A DNA stretch of 14,476 nucleotides from Caldifarciminota bacterium (GCA_015486655.1 WFRF01000223.1:1-14476); one strand, 5' to 3'. Shown: positions 8,604 to 14,476, counted from the stretch's first letter. Notes: a model not told the origin generated them from the sequence alone. Numbers and translations are program-made.

Positions 8604-9845
8604 CTATTTTATCCTCATAATGCGGGGAGACTTCCCCTCTTCTATATTTTTCTTTCTGATTATACACTTCTTTTTACCTTTTATGGAAGGAGCTTTATAC
8701 ATTATGTCGGTGAGAACCGATTCCATAATGCTCTTTATCCCTCTGGCTCCCGTATTCTTCTCTTTAACCTTTTTTGCAATATATTCCAATGCACCCTCTT
8801 CCCATTCAATTTCAAGGTCATCAATAGCCATAATAGTCTGATATTCTTTCAGTATTGCATTTTTGGGTTCTTTCATAATTCTCAAAATCTTAGTCTCATC
8901 AAGTTCTTCAAAGGGAACAAGTATGGGAATTCTACCGATAAATTCCGGGATTAAACCGTACTTTATAAAATCCTCGGGCTCTGCACTTCTTATGTCTGCA
9001 AATTCCATATTGTTTTTAATGTTCTGTCCGAAACCGAGATTCTTTTTCCCCGTTCTACGTCTCACTATTTCATCAAGTCCCACAAAAGCACCGCCGAATA
9101 TGAAAAGAATGTTATCCGTCTTTAGTTTTATGTACTCCTGTTCCGGATGTTTTCTGCCTCCCTTTGGCGGTATATTCGCCACAGTTGATTCGATGATCTT
9201 CAAAAGAGCCTGCTGAACCCCCTCACCCGAAACATCGCGTGTTATTGACGGTCCGCTTGAAAGCTTTGCAATTTTATCGATTTCATCCACATAGATTATT
9301 CCGAGTTCAGCCTTCTTTAAATCATAACCTGCGCTTTCGACAAGTTTTAAAAGAATATTTTCAACATCCTCTCCCACATATCCCGCCTCTGTAATGCTTG
9401 TGGCATCTGCAATGGCAAACGGTACATCAATGAATCTTGCAATGGTCTCTGCCATAAGCGTTTTTCCCACTCCGGTAGGACCGAAAAACAGCAGGTTACT
9501 CTTTTTAATGGGGATATTATTTTTCAGGTTATATTTTATTCTTTTGTAGTGATTGTATATGGCAACGGCAACAACCTTTTTGGCATACTCCTGGCCTATA
9601 ACAAAATTGTCCAGTTCTTTTTTTATCAGTTCCGGTGTTTTCGATATAATTTCATCCACATTAACCGGTTTTTCCTCTTTTTTCTCTATCTTTTTGAATA
9701 TTTCAGCTGCGGTTAAAGCACAATCCTTACATATATAACCGTTTACGCCTCGTATGAGTTCCCCGACTTCGGATTGCGGCCTGCCGCAAAACGAGCATTT
9801 CAGCCCGTTCTTTTCCGCTTTTTCTCTACTTTTCAATAACTTCAC
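8604..9845 (-). CDS. clpX: ClpX, ATPase subunit of the ClpXP protease
   Basis: 413 residues if read from GTG at 9845. The N-terminal zinc-binding domain has Cys17, Cys20, Cys39 and Cys42. The AAA+ domain has Walker A GPTGVGKT (122-129), pore loop GYVG (155-158), Walker B IIYVDEIDK (183-191) and the RKH loop (231-233). The ClpP-docking tripeptide region is LGF (270-272). It unfolds tagged proteins and feeds them into ClpP. The gene overlaps the end of clpP by 20 bp. The start is uncertain: the GTG at 9845 sits inside the best Shine-Dalgarno sequence (GAGGAG, 9850-9845), which is ideally spaced (8 bases) for the TTG at 9836. The latter would give 410 residues and spares the zinc domain. Either way the product is complete and functional in appearance. 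Confidence 0.98.
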   Translation of the reverse strand: MKLLKSREKAEKNGLKCSFCGRPQSEVGELIRGVNGYICKDCALTAAEIFKKIEKKEEKPVNVDEIISKTPELIKKELDNFVIGQEYAKKVVAVAIYNHYKRIKYNLKNNIPIKKSNLLFFGPTGVGKTLMAETIARFIDVPFAIADATSITEAGYVGEDVENILLKLVESAGYDLKKAELGIIYVDEIDKIAKLSSGPSITRDVSGEGVQQALLKIIESTVANIPPKGGRKHPEQEYIKLKTDNILFIFGGAFVGLDEIVRRRTGKKNLGFGQNIKNNMEFADIRSAEPEDFIKYGLIPEFIGRIPILVPFEELDETKILRIMKEPKNAILKEYQTIMAIDDLEIEWEEGALEYIAKKVKEKNTGARGIKSIMESVLTDIMYKAPSIKGKKKCIIRKKNIEEGKSPRIMRIK

Positions 9846-10425
9846 TCCTCTTCTCTATAATTGTATCTATAATACCGTAATCCTTTGCCTCTTCCGGTGA
9901 CATCCAAAAGTCTCTGTCTGTATCCTTCTCTATTTTTTTAAGGGGCTGGCCGGTATGTTTTGCCATTATATTATTTAAAATGCCTTTAATTCTGATAATT
10001 TCCTTTGCCTCTATTTCAATATCGGTGGCTTGTCCTTGCGCTCCTCCCGAAGGTTGGTGTATCAGAATTCTCGAGTTTGGCAGAGAAAACCTTTTTTCTT
10101 TCGCTCCTCCAGCAAGCAAGAGCGCTCCCATACTCGCCGCCATTCCGATACATATGGTAGAAACATCCGGTTTTATATATTGCATGGTATCGTATATTGC
10201 AAGACCGGCGGAAACGGAACCTCCCGGCGAATTAATGTAAAGGTATATGTCTTTTTCCGGATCTTCAGCTTCCAGGAACAAAAGTTGAGCAATTATTACA
10301 TTAGCTATGTCATCGACAACCTGATTACCGAGAAAAACAATTCTGTCCTTTAACAGCCTCGAATATATATCATATACCCTTTCCCCTCTTCCTGTGCTTT
10401 CAATTACATACGGCACACTAAACAT
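9826..10425 (-). CDS. clpP: ClpP, proteolytic subunit of ATP-dependent Clp protease
   Basis: 199 residues, normal for ClpP. The start MFSVPYVIEST matches the usual N-terminus, including a very short or absent propeptide. The catalytic triad is visible: Ser98 in GMAASMG, His123 in LIHQPSGG and Asp172 in DTDRDFWMSPEEA, in register with E. coli Ser97/His122/Asp171. The handle region GQATDIEIEAKEI (131-143) is typical. It forms a double heptamer barrel in the cytosol and degrades substrates delivered by ClpX. The ATG at 10425 has an excellent ribosome site, AAGGAGG, six bases upstream. This site lies in the last codons of the trigger factor gene, with which clpP overlaps by eight bases. It also overlaps clpX by 20 bases. 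A single ClpP in this context is presumably the housekeeping enzyme. Confidence 0.98.
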   Translation of the reverse strand: MFSVPYVIESTGRGERVYDIYSRLLKDRIVFLGNQVVDDIANVIIAQLLFLEAEDPEKDIYLYINSPGGSVSAGLAIYDTMQYIKPDVSTICIGMAASMGALLLAGGAKEKRFSLPNSRILIHQPSGGAQGQATDIEIEAKEIIRIKGILNNIMAKHTGQPLKKIEKDTDRDFWMSPEEAKDYGIIDTIIEKRSEVIEK

Positions 10426-11773
10426 CTTTTTCCTCCTTCTTTACTTCTCCCCCTTTATCCTCGGATTTCTTCGACTTTTCTTTATCCGTTTTCTTTTTCT
10501 CTGCGGTTTTTTCCTCTTTTATCGGGACAAACTTATTGTTTTCAAAAAGAAAATCCACGACTTTTTGCCTGACAATCTTAGATTTTATGCTGTCAATGGA
10601 GCCGTCTTTTTCCAATGTTTCTTTCGCCTTTTCGGTTTTCATTTTCATCTTTTCGGCATAATTTTTTATCTCTTTATCAATCTCTTCCTCGGTTGGTTCT
10701 ATTTTTTCATTCTTGGCAACCTGGTCTATTACTATATCGTTTTTCAAATACATTTCAGCCATTGGCAAATAGAGTTTTTGAAGCTCGGCAAGTTTTGATT
10801 GGTCTTTTTCTCTTTTATGGAAGTACTTTGTCAGGTAGCCTGCTTCTTCTTTTATCAGGGATTGAGGCAGTTCAAAAGGATTTTCTTCCGTAATTTTTCT
10901 GAATAGCTGATTCTCCTTTTCGGTTTTCTCCTCTTCCTTGGCTCTGTTCTCAAGATTTTCCTTAATACTCTTCTTTAAATCCTCCAAATCCTTATATCCC
11001 ATATCTTTGGCAAAATCATCGTCCAGGTTCGGGAGCAGAAGTGTCTTTATCTCTTTTACCGTTATGGTGAATTTAGCATGCTTGCCGGCGAGTTTTTCAT
11101 TTTTATAATCTTTTGGGATTTCCATTTCAATTTCAACAGTACTACCTGCTTTATTTCCCAAAAGGGCATTTTCCAGTTCCTTAAATATATAACCGTCTCC
11201 CAATGTTATAGCAAAATTCTCGGTGGCAAATTCTTCCATCTCTTTCCCGGCGGCATCTTTGGCATGCATGTCTATTACAAGCAAATCCCCTTCGGCTGCA
11301 GCTCTGTCAACGGGAACAAACTCACCGTTGCTCTTACGAAGATATTCTATTTCGCTGTCAAAATATTCATCGGTATATTCAAAAGGTTTGTATTCAATTT
11401 CCAGGTCTTTGTACTTCTCTATTTTAATCTCAGGCATAACCTCTATTTCAGCGGTATACTTAAGAGATTCCATGTCAATGTCCGTAATGTTTCCCACTGC
11501 AATGGGGTTTATTTTTTCTTCGCTCAATACATTTCTATACGTCTGATCCAAAAGCTCATTAAAAGCTTCATCCTTTATGCTGTCCCCGTATTTTTTCATT
11601 AGAATTGAAGGTGGAACCTTTCCCTTCCTGAAACCGGGCAACTGAATGGATTTGGCATATTTACGAGCCAACTCGTCTACCTTTTTGTTAAAATCTAGTT
11701 TGGGAATTTCTATTGTTAAAGATACGAGCCACTCTTTTTTCTTCTCTTTTTTTATTACCTTACCACTGCTCAC
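10418..11773 (-). CDS. tig: Trigger factor, ribosome-associated chaperone/prolyl isomerase
   Basis: 451 residues. The ribosome-docking domain (about 10-125) carries the signature GFRKGKVP (47-54). An FKBP-type peptidyl-prolyl isomerase domain lies at about 160-243 (from EGDLLVIDMH to FTITVKEIK), and the helical C-terminal chaperone arms run to about 415. It binds near the exit tunnel and shields nascent chains. The start is GTG at 11773 with AAAGGAG six bases upstream. The last roughly 35 residues are an unusually Lys/Glu-rich, probably disordered tail. Part of that tail (KKEE codons) supplies the clpP ribosome-binding site. The gene begins only 25 bases after the 3' end of a tRNA-Leu on the same strand, with no terminator between, so the tRNA promoter most likely drives it. 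The tig-clpP-clpX-lon order is a classical bacterial cluster. Confidence 0.97.
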   Translation of the reverse strand: MSSGKVIKKEKKKEWLVSLTIEIPKLDFNKKVDELARKYAKSIQLPGFRKGKVPPSILMKKYGDSIKDEAFNELLDQTYRNVLSEEKINPIAVGNITDIDMESLKYTAEIEVMPEIKIEKYKDLEIEYKPFEYTDEYFDSEIEYLRKSNGEFVPVDRAAAEGDLLVIDMHAKDAAGKEMEEFATENFAITLGDGYIFKELENALLGNKAGSTVEIEMEIPKDYKNEKLAGKHAKFTITVKEIKTLLLPNLDDDFAKDMGYKDLEDLKKSIKENLENRAKEEEKTEKENQLFRKITEENPFELPQSLIKEEAGYLTKYFHKREKDQSKLAELQKLYLPMAEMYLKNDIVIDQVAKNEKIEPTEEEIDKEIKNYAEKMKMKTEKAKETLEKDGSIDSIKSKIVRQKVVDFLFENNKFVPIKEEKTAEKKKTDKEKSKKSEDKGGEVKKEEKDV

Positions 11774-11798
11774 AATTAACTCCTTTTTTTAAATTAAA

Positions 11799-11880
11799 TG
11801 CGAAAGGGGGGACTTGAACCCCCATGGGTAACCCCACTGGATCCTAAATCCAGCGCGTCTGCCAGTTCCGCCACTTTCGC
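11799..11880 (-). tRNA. tRNA-Leu, anticodon UAG
   Basis: The minus strand folds into a complete class II tRNA of 82 nt without an encoded CCA. The acceptor stem GCGAAAG pairs with CTTTCGC and the discriminator is A. The anticodon stem CTGGA/TCCAG encloses the loop TTTAGGA, giving anticodon TAG (codon CUA). The long variable arm contains GGG-GTTA-CCC, and the T-arm GGGGG-TTCAAGT-CCCCC is perfect. The D-arm region has the usual GG within AACTGGCAGA. The long variable arm and the A73 discriminator confirm leucine. A near-consensus promoter lies just upstream and the trigger factor gene 25 bases downstream, so the tRNA is probably cut out of the 5' end of a polycistronic transcript. Confidence 0.97.
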
Positions 11881-11899
11881 GACACATTTTTCCGCCCAT

Positions 11900-11928
11900 A
11901 ATATAAACATTTAGCCTCGCTATGTCAA
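11900..11928 (-). promoter_or_regulatory. Near-consensus sigma70-type promoter for tRNA-Leu and the tig-clpPX-lon run
   Basis: On the minus strand TTGACA (11928-11923) is followed after exactly 17 bases by TATATT (11905-11900). The predicted start is near 11893, about 13 bases before the mature tRNA 5' end. The -35 is perfect and the -10 is 5/6, with optimal spacing. It lies in the 58-bp gap after the flavodoxin gene. No CIRCE-type heat-shock operator is seen nearby. Confidence 0.8.
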
Positions 11929-11938
11929 GTATGAAGGT

Positions 11939-12391
11939 CTATTCAACCATAGCAAGTAACTCCCTTGCAAAAGCCTTTGCATTTAAAATATCAGTTTCAT
12001 CCGGCTTTCCCTTGTTGATTCCGCCTTTCAATTTAAAGGGTCCCCATGTCTCAAAACCTTTGCAATCAAATCTGCCGATTACGGTAATTCTTCTCTTTAT
12101 GAGAAGTTTCTCCAATGATTTGGAAAAATCCGTTCCCATTCCGCTTGTGGTGAATACAAACGCATTTTTTTGCCAATCGAGGGGGATTTTATTTATGAGT
12201 TCAATAAGTTTTTTATCCGCCCTCATGGCATAAATACCGGAACCAAACCCCAGCAAATCATACTCAGCTAATTCTGATATATCCGCATCTTTCGTTTTTA
12301 CCGCTTTTGCCTTCAACACATCTGCCATTGCTTCGGCTATCTTTTCGGTATTGTTATGATGCCATGAAGAATAAATAATTATGGTTTTCAT
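11939..12391 (-). CDS. Flavodoxin-domain protein
   Basis: 150 residues from the ATG at 12391. The N-terminal strand and phosphate-binding loop MKTIIIYSSWHHNNTEKIA (SSWHHNNTEKI at 8-18) match the FMN-phosphate loop of flavodoxins. GFGSGIYAMRADK (48-60) and FTTSGMGTD (80-88) fit the two isoalloxazine-contacting loops. It should bind FMN in the cytosol and carry electrons or act as a small flavin reductase. The partner is not shown by context. The ATG shares its A with the corA stop codon (TGATG), indicating coupled translation. An in-frame ATG at 12400 and a GTG at 12394 would add three or one residues, but the overlap arrangement favours 12391. No hairpin terminator follows before the tRNA promoter. 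The fold is secure, the exact role unknown. Confidence 0.88.
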   Translation of the reverse strand: MKTIIIYSSWHHNNTEKIAEAMADVLKAKAVKTKDADISELAEYDLLGFGSGIYAMRADKKLIELINKIPLDWQKNAFVFTTSGMGTDFSKSLEKLLIKRRITVIGRFDCKGFETWGPFKLKGGINKGKPDETDILNAKAFARELLAMVE

Positions 12392-13437
12392 CACAACCAT
12401 TTCTTTTTCTTAAAATATATTAGCATAACCACTGCAATCAGTGCCATAACTCCGAGGACAAGCGGATAACCGAAACGCCAGTGATACTCCGGCATATACC
12501 TGAAATTCATTCCGTAAATGCCTGCAATGAACGTCGGCGGAATAAATATCGTTGCTATTATTGTCAGAAACTTCATTATATCATTCATTCTGTTGTTAAC
12601 ACTCGAAAGATAAATATCCAGCTGCCCGGAAATCATATCTCTGTATATTTCCACTGCATCGATGAATTGCAAAACATGCTCATAAATATCTCTGTAATAG
12701 ATTAGTGTGTTTTTATTGATGCATGGTGACGAAGATATTCTCAAATTACCTATAACTTCCCTTAGTGGCCAAACGGATTTTAAAACGAGTATCATCTCTT
12801 TTTTTAACTTATGAATGGTCTTCAGGATTCGCGAATTGGGATTTAAAATCAACCTGTCCTCGATTTTGTCTATCTCTTCCCCAACATTTTCAAGAACAAT
12901 GAAATAGTGATTTACAACAGCATCAATAAGGGTGTATGCAAGATAATCCGCCCCCTGTGTCCTAATTTTGCTCTTCTCGTTCTCAAGATGCTTCCTGACG
13001 TCTCCGAAGACATCTCCCTTACGTTCCTGAAATGTGATAATATAACCTTCACCTACAATCATACTGACCTGTTCAATTTCAATTTTTTTCTTTTTATTAT
13101 TGTACGTCAACATTTTGAACAGTATAAAAATATAACTATCAAACTCGTCTAATTTCGGTCTTTGTGAAGTATCGAATACATCCTCTATTACCAAATCGTG
13201 TATATTGAAATTTTTCCCGATTTTCTCTATCTCTTTTCTGTTTTCAAGACCGTTAATATTAATCCAAGAAACCGTACCTTTTCGTTTAAACTTCGAACAA
13301 TCGCCTATATTGTCGATAACTTTCTCCTCCAATTTTTTATCGTTATAATCAATAAACGAGATTATTGTTTTGTCCATTTCATTTTCTACGGATACATTGT
13401 TCCCGTTTTTACCGGCTTTTTTGTTATTTTTTGGCAT
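12391..13437 (-). CDS. corA: CorA-family magnesium/cobalt transporter
   Basis: 348 residues, the usual length of the short CorA type. The large cytosolic N-terminal alpha/beta funnel domain and long stalk helix run to about 285. Two C-terminal transmembrane segments follow (about 287-307 and 323-342). The signature YGMN, with GMN at 309-311, lies at the end of the first. The C-terminus is basic (KKKKWL), placing it in the cytoplasm. CorA forms a pentameric Mg2+ channel gated by cytosolic Mg2+. The first 25 residues (MPKNNKKAGKNGNN...) are a basic, low-complexity leader. The ATG at 13437 is preceded by AGAGAGG five bases upstream, and a good promoter lies at 13469-13496. The gene is the first of a two-gene unit with the flavodoxin. 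Confidence 0.95.
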   Translation of the reverse strand: MPKNNKKAGKNGNNVSVENEMDKTIISFIDYNDKKLEEKVIDNIGDCSKFKRKGTVSWININGLENRKEIEKIGKNFNIHDLVIEDVFDTSQRPKLDEFDSYIFILFKMLTYNNKKKKIEIEQVSMIVGEGYIITFQERKGDVFGDVRKHLENEKSKIRTQGADYLAYTLIDAVVNHYFIVLENVGEEIDKIEDRLILNPNSRILKTIHKLKKEMILVLKSVWPLREVIGNLRISSSPCINKNTLIYYRDIYEHVLQFIDAVEIYRDMISGQLDIYLSSVNNRMNDIMKFLTIIATIFIPPTFIAGIYGMNFRYMPEYHWRFGYPLVLGVMALIAVVMLIYFKKKKWL

Positions 13438-13468
13438 TAATACCTCTCTTTTATATATTGAATAATTA

Positions 13469-13496
13469 AGTATAGCAATTTTTTAGGAAAAGTCAA
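13469..13496 (-). promoter_or_regulatory. Predicted sigma70-type promoter for corA-flavodoxin
   Basis: The minus strand has TTGACT (13496-13491), 16 bases, then TATACT (13474-13469), placing the start near 13462 and leaving a leader of about 25 bases to the corA ATG. The -35 overlaps the T-rich tail of the preceding terminator. Confidence 0.65.
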
Positions 13497-13534
13497 AAAG
13501 AAAGGCTTGCAAAACCTTTATCTTGCAAGCCTTT
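13490..13534 (-). terminator. Rho-independent terminator of the barrel-protein gene
   Basis: On the minus strand a perfect 12-bp stem AAAGGCTTGCAA / TTGCAAGCCTTT (13534-13523 and 13512-13501) encloses a 10-base loop. It is followed by CTTTTTGACTTTT, about 40 bases past the stop codon at 13575. The stem is perfect and the T-run strong, so termination on this strand is likely. The other strand, ending in ATAATC, lacks a T-run. Confidence 0.85.
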
Positions 13535-13574
13535 ATAATCAGATGGTACTGCAACTATAGAATATTATTCTACA

Positions 13575-14036
13575 TTAAAAATAAGCAACAGCTCCTATCA
13601 TTATCTGATCACTATAATTGCCGAATGTAAATTTCGGAACCGCAAAATTGTTAAAAACCCTTAAAGCAACTGCATCACTTAAAAAGTAATCAAGTCCCAC
13701 ATTTATGTTAAGTGTATTAGTAAACGTAGGCTTAATGGGCAATTCGAAATCAAAACCACCGAACGGGACTATTGCATCCGTAACAGCATAATGGTAATAG
13801 GAGTAAACACCTACCGAGAATGAATTTGGAAGACCTGTCATTTTCGTAAAAGCACTGCTGAGACCCACTTCAACATTGTCCGTCAACATCTTACCGTACA
13901 GGCCGCTGATGGAAATCAACCCCGATGGTTTAATGCCAATCATTCCGGAAGCACCGGCAATTGTTTTACCTGCTTTTACATTGGAGAAGAGCATCAAAGG
14001 GAATAAGAGCACCACTACAATTAAAATCCTTTTCAT
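13575..14036 (-). CDS. Small predicted outer-membrane beta-barrel protein
   Basis: 153 residues from ATG 14036. The N-terminus is a clear Sec signal peptide: MKR, a hydrophobic core ILIVVVLLFPLMLF, and a cleavage site after SNVKA (Ala22). The mature part (131 residues) alternates polar and hydrophobic/aromatic residues in short strands (GLISISGLYGKM, VEVGLSSAF, SFSVGVYSYYHYAV, NINVGLDYFL, QIMIGAVAYF). It ends in a terminal Phe, as outer-membrane barrels recognised by BamA do. About eight strands would fit, like small OmpW/OmpX-type barrels. I do not recognise the specific family. No cysteine at the cleavage site, so it is not a lipoprotein. The ATG at 14042 abuts the Shine-Dalgarno sequence AAAAGGAG, whereas the ATG at 14036 is six bases from it and is chosen. 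It has its own promoter and terminator. Confidence 0.8.
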   Translation of the reverse strand: MKRILIVVVLLFPLMLFSNVKAGKTIAGASGMIGIKPSGLISISGLYGKMLTDNVEVGLSSAFTKMTGLPNSFSVGVYSYYHYAVTDAIVPFGGFDFELPIKPTFTNTLNINVGLDYFLSDAVALRVFNNFAVPKFTFGNYSDQIMIGAVAYF

Positions 14037-14067
14037 AGACATCTCCTTTTACAGTACCATCCTAAAT

Positions 14068-14096
14068 ATTATGAAACATAATTTTAAAAATGTCAA
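14068..14096 (-). promoter_or_regulatory. Predicted sigma70-type promoter for the barrel-protein gene
   Basis: The minus strand has perfect TTGACA (14096-14091), a 17-base A/T-rich spacer and CATAAT (14073-14068, 5/6 match). Transcription should start near 14061, some 25 bases before the ATG at 14036. Confidence 0.75.
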
Positions 14097-14109
14097 ACAC
14101 CATTATAGT

Positions 14110-14133
14110 CAACACAGCGACTACGTCGCAAGT
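14110..14133. repeat. Direct repeat block, copy 1 (contains GCGAC-TAC-GTCGC palindrome)
   Basis: This 24-base block matches the block at 14278-14301 at 23 of 24 positions. Both contain the palindrome GCGAC-TAC-GTCGC. A weaker third copy, GACTACGTCACAAG, lies at 14322-14335. Each copy is followed by AAGTAAGAA-type sequence: directly in copy 1, after a few bases in the other two. Confidence 0.8.
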
Positions 14134-14226
14134 AAGAACTGAGAAGTGAGAATTAGAAATAAATGGAAGCCCATATGGCTCTATGAACACCACTCCCTAT
14201 TTCTGAGGGGAATTTAGTAATGTAAC

Positions 14227-14275
14227 CTTGAATCAAGTTCAAGACGTTAATGAGATTCTGAAACAAGTTCAGAAT
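14227..14275. repeat. Two consecutive short hairpins with similar loops
   Basis: CTTGAA-TCAAG-TTCAAG (14227-14243) and ATTCTGAA-ACAAG-TTCAGAAT (14255-14275) are perfect inverted repeats, both with five-base loops ending in CAAG. They are separated by 11 bases. The second is followed by GACAACACTGCGAC and runs into repeat copy 2. Confidence 0.75.
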
Positions 14276-14277
14276 GA

Positions 14278-14301
14278 CAACACTGCGACTACGTCGCAAG
14301 T
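14278..14301. repeat. Direct repeat block, copy 2
   Basis: The second copy of the 24-base block. The palindrome is extended by one pair, TGCGAC-TAC-GTCGCA (14284-14298). It is followed by TTACC and then an AAGTAAGAAGTGA stretch like that after copy 1. Confidence 0.8.
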
Positions 14302-14444
14302 TACCAAGTAAGAAGTGACAGGACTACGTCACAAGCTTTCAAGTAAGAAGTTAGAACTAAGAAGTAGTAAATAAAGGAAACGATTACATATTTAAATTCT
14401 AAGTTCTTAGTTCTCACTTTTCACTTACTTTAGAATACCCCTCA

Positions 14445-14461
14445 GTCCGGTAAAACCGGAC
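14445..14461. repeat. Hairpin GTCCGG-TAAAA-CCGGAC at the window edge
   Basis: A perfect 6-bp GC-rich stem with a five-base loop. It is flanked by CCCCTCA on one side and AGCTCCCC on the other, reading GGGGAGCT-hairpin-TGAGGGG on the minus strand. It lacks a T-run on either strand, so it looks like a palindromic intergenic repeat rather than a terminator. Confidence 0.6.
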
Positions 14462-14476
14462 AGCTCCCCTTAAAGA

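Larger units (their letters stand above)
14203..14445. repeat. Segment bounded by inverted CTGAGGGG repeats
   Basis: CTGAGGGG at 14203-14210 is repeated in inverted orientation at 14438-14445. The inner flanks are also alike (AATTTAGTAA against TATTCTAAAGTAA on the other strand). Inside lie two spaced hairpins, repeat copies 2 and 3, and an inverted 11-bp pair AGAACTAAGAA / TTCTTAGTTCT (14353-14363 and 14404-14414). No gene is seen. It resembles a small non-autonomous or composite intergenic element. I see no clear target-site duplication. Confidence 0.5.
14097..14476. other. Gene-free, repeat-rich intergenic stretch (continues past the window)
   Basis: About 380 bases with no credible coding frame on either strand, no tRNA-like fold and no complete promoter-gene arrangement other than the barrel-gene promoter at its left edge. 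Besides the repeats listed separately it contains low-complexity runs built from AAGTAAGAA, GAAGTGAG and GAACTAAG words. Confidence 0.7.

Noticed and set aside
11881..11938. CIRCE-type heat-shock operator upstream of the chaperone/protease run
   Set aside because: No TTAGCACTC / GAGTGCTAA inverted repeat is present; only a plain sigma70-like promoter is seen.
609..13440. Numerous open frames of 60-170 codons on the plus strand
   Set aside because: They lie antisense to well-recognised minus-strand genes, have no ribosome sites or recognisable motifs, and their composition follows from the opposite coding frame.
13876..14142. Plus-strand open frame of 88 codons across the start of the barrel-protein gene
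   Set aside because: It runs antisense through the signal-peptide region and promoter, has no Shine-Dalgarno sequence and no protein-like pattern.
14110..14335. Repeats spaced about 168 and 45 bases, considered as a CRISPR array
   Set aside because: Spacing is irregular, the third copy is degraded, the spacers share words with each other, and no cas gene is in the window.
14445..14461. GC-rich hairpin considered as a terminator
   Set aside because: No T-run follows on either strand and no gene ends nearby within the window.

Overview
The window is a moderately AT-rich stretch from a bacterium in which every gene I can support lies on the minus strand, so the genes read from right to left. 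A lipoprotein-free outer-membrane-type beta-barrel protein, ClpXP, Lon, a KtrAB potassium system and an AMMECR1/MEMO pair together point to a Gram-negative, probably anaerobic lineage. My best guess is Deferribacterota (Flexistipes/Deferribacter-like), judged from gene content and base composition. The sequence alone does not prove this.

Right edge (about 14097-14476): no gene. The stretch is packed with small inverted and direct repeats, including short hairpins, a duplicated 24-bp block and CTGAGGGG ends in inverted orientation. It looks like a nest of dispersed intergenic elements. Next comes a one-gene unit for a small predicted outer-membrane barrel (13575-14036) with its own sigma70-type promoter and a strong intrinsic terminator. 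The terminator's T-tract runs into the promoter of the following unit, a CorA-type divalent-cation transporter whose stop codon overlaps the start of a flavodoxin-domain gene.

Centre (4248-11928): a near-consensus promoter (TTGACA, 17 bp, TATATT) starts a long unit whose first gene is tRNA-Leu(UAG). It is followed by trigger factor, ClpP, ClpX and Lon, a compact set for nascent-chain folding and ATP-dependent proteolysis. The genes overlap or nearly touch. With no terminator visible, the run continues into ktrB and ktrA (a gated K+ uptake channel and its nucleotide-binding ring).

Left (1-4248): the same run continues with a tiny TPR protein whose start is fused to the ktrA stop. After a 35-bp gap come a soluble PAS histidine kinase and a receiver-GAF-HD response regulator whose HD-GYP active site is eroded. 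Last are the MEMO-like AmmeMemoRadiSam protein B and the AMMECR1-like protein A. Protein A is cut by the window edge at what is probably its stop codon. The radical SAM partner is not in the window.

Read as a whole, the tRNA-to-AMMECR1 run could be one transcript of about 12 kb joining protein quality control, potassium homeostasis, a cytosolic two-component pathway and a poorly understood metal/redox-linked pair. Co-transcription is inferred from spacing and from the absence of visible terminators.
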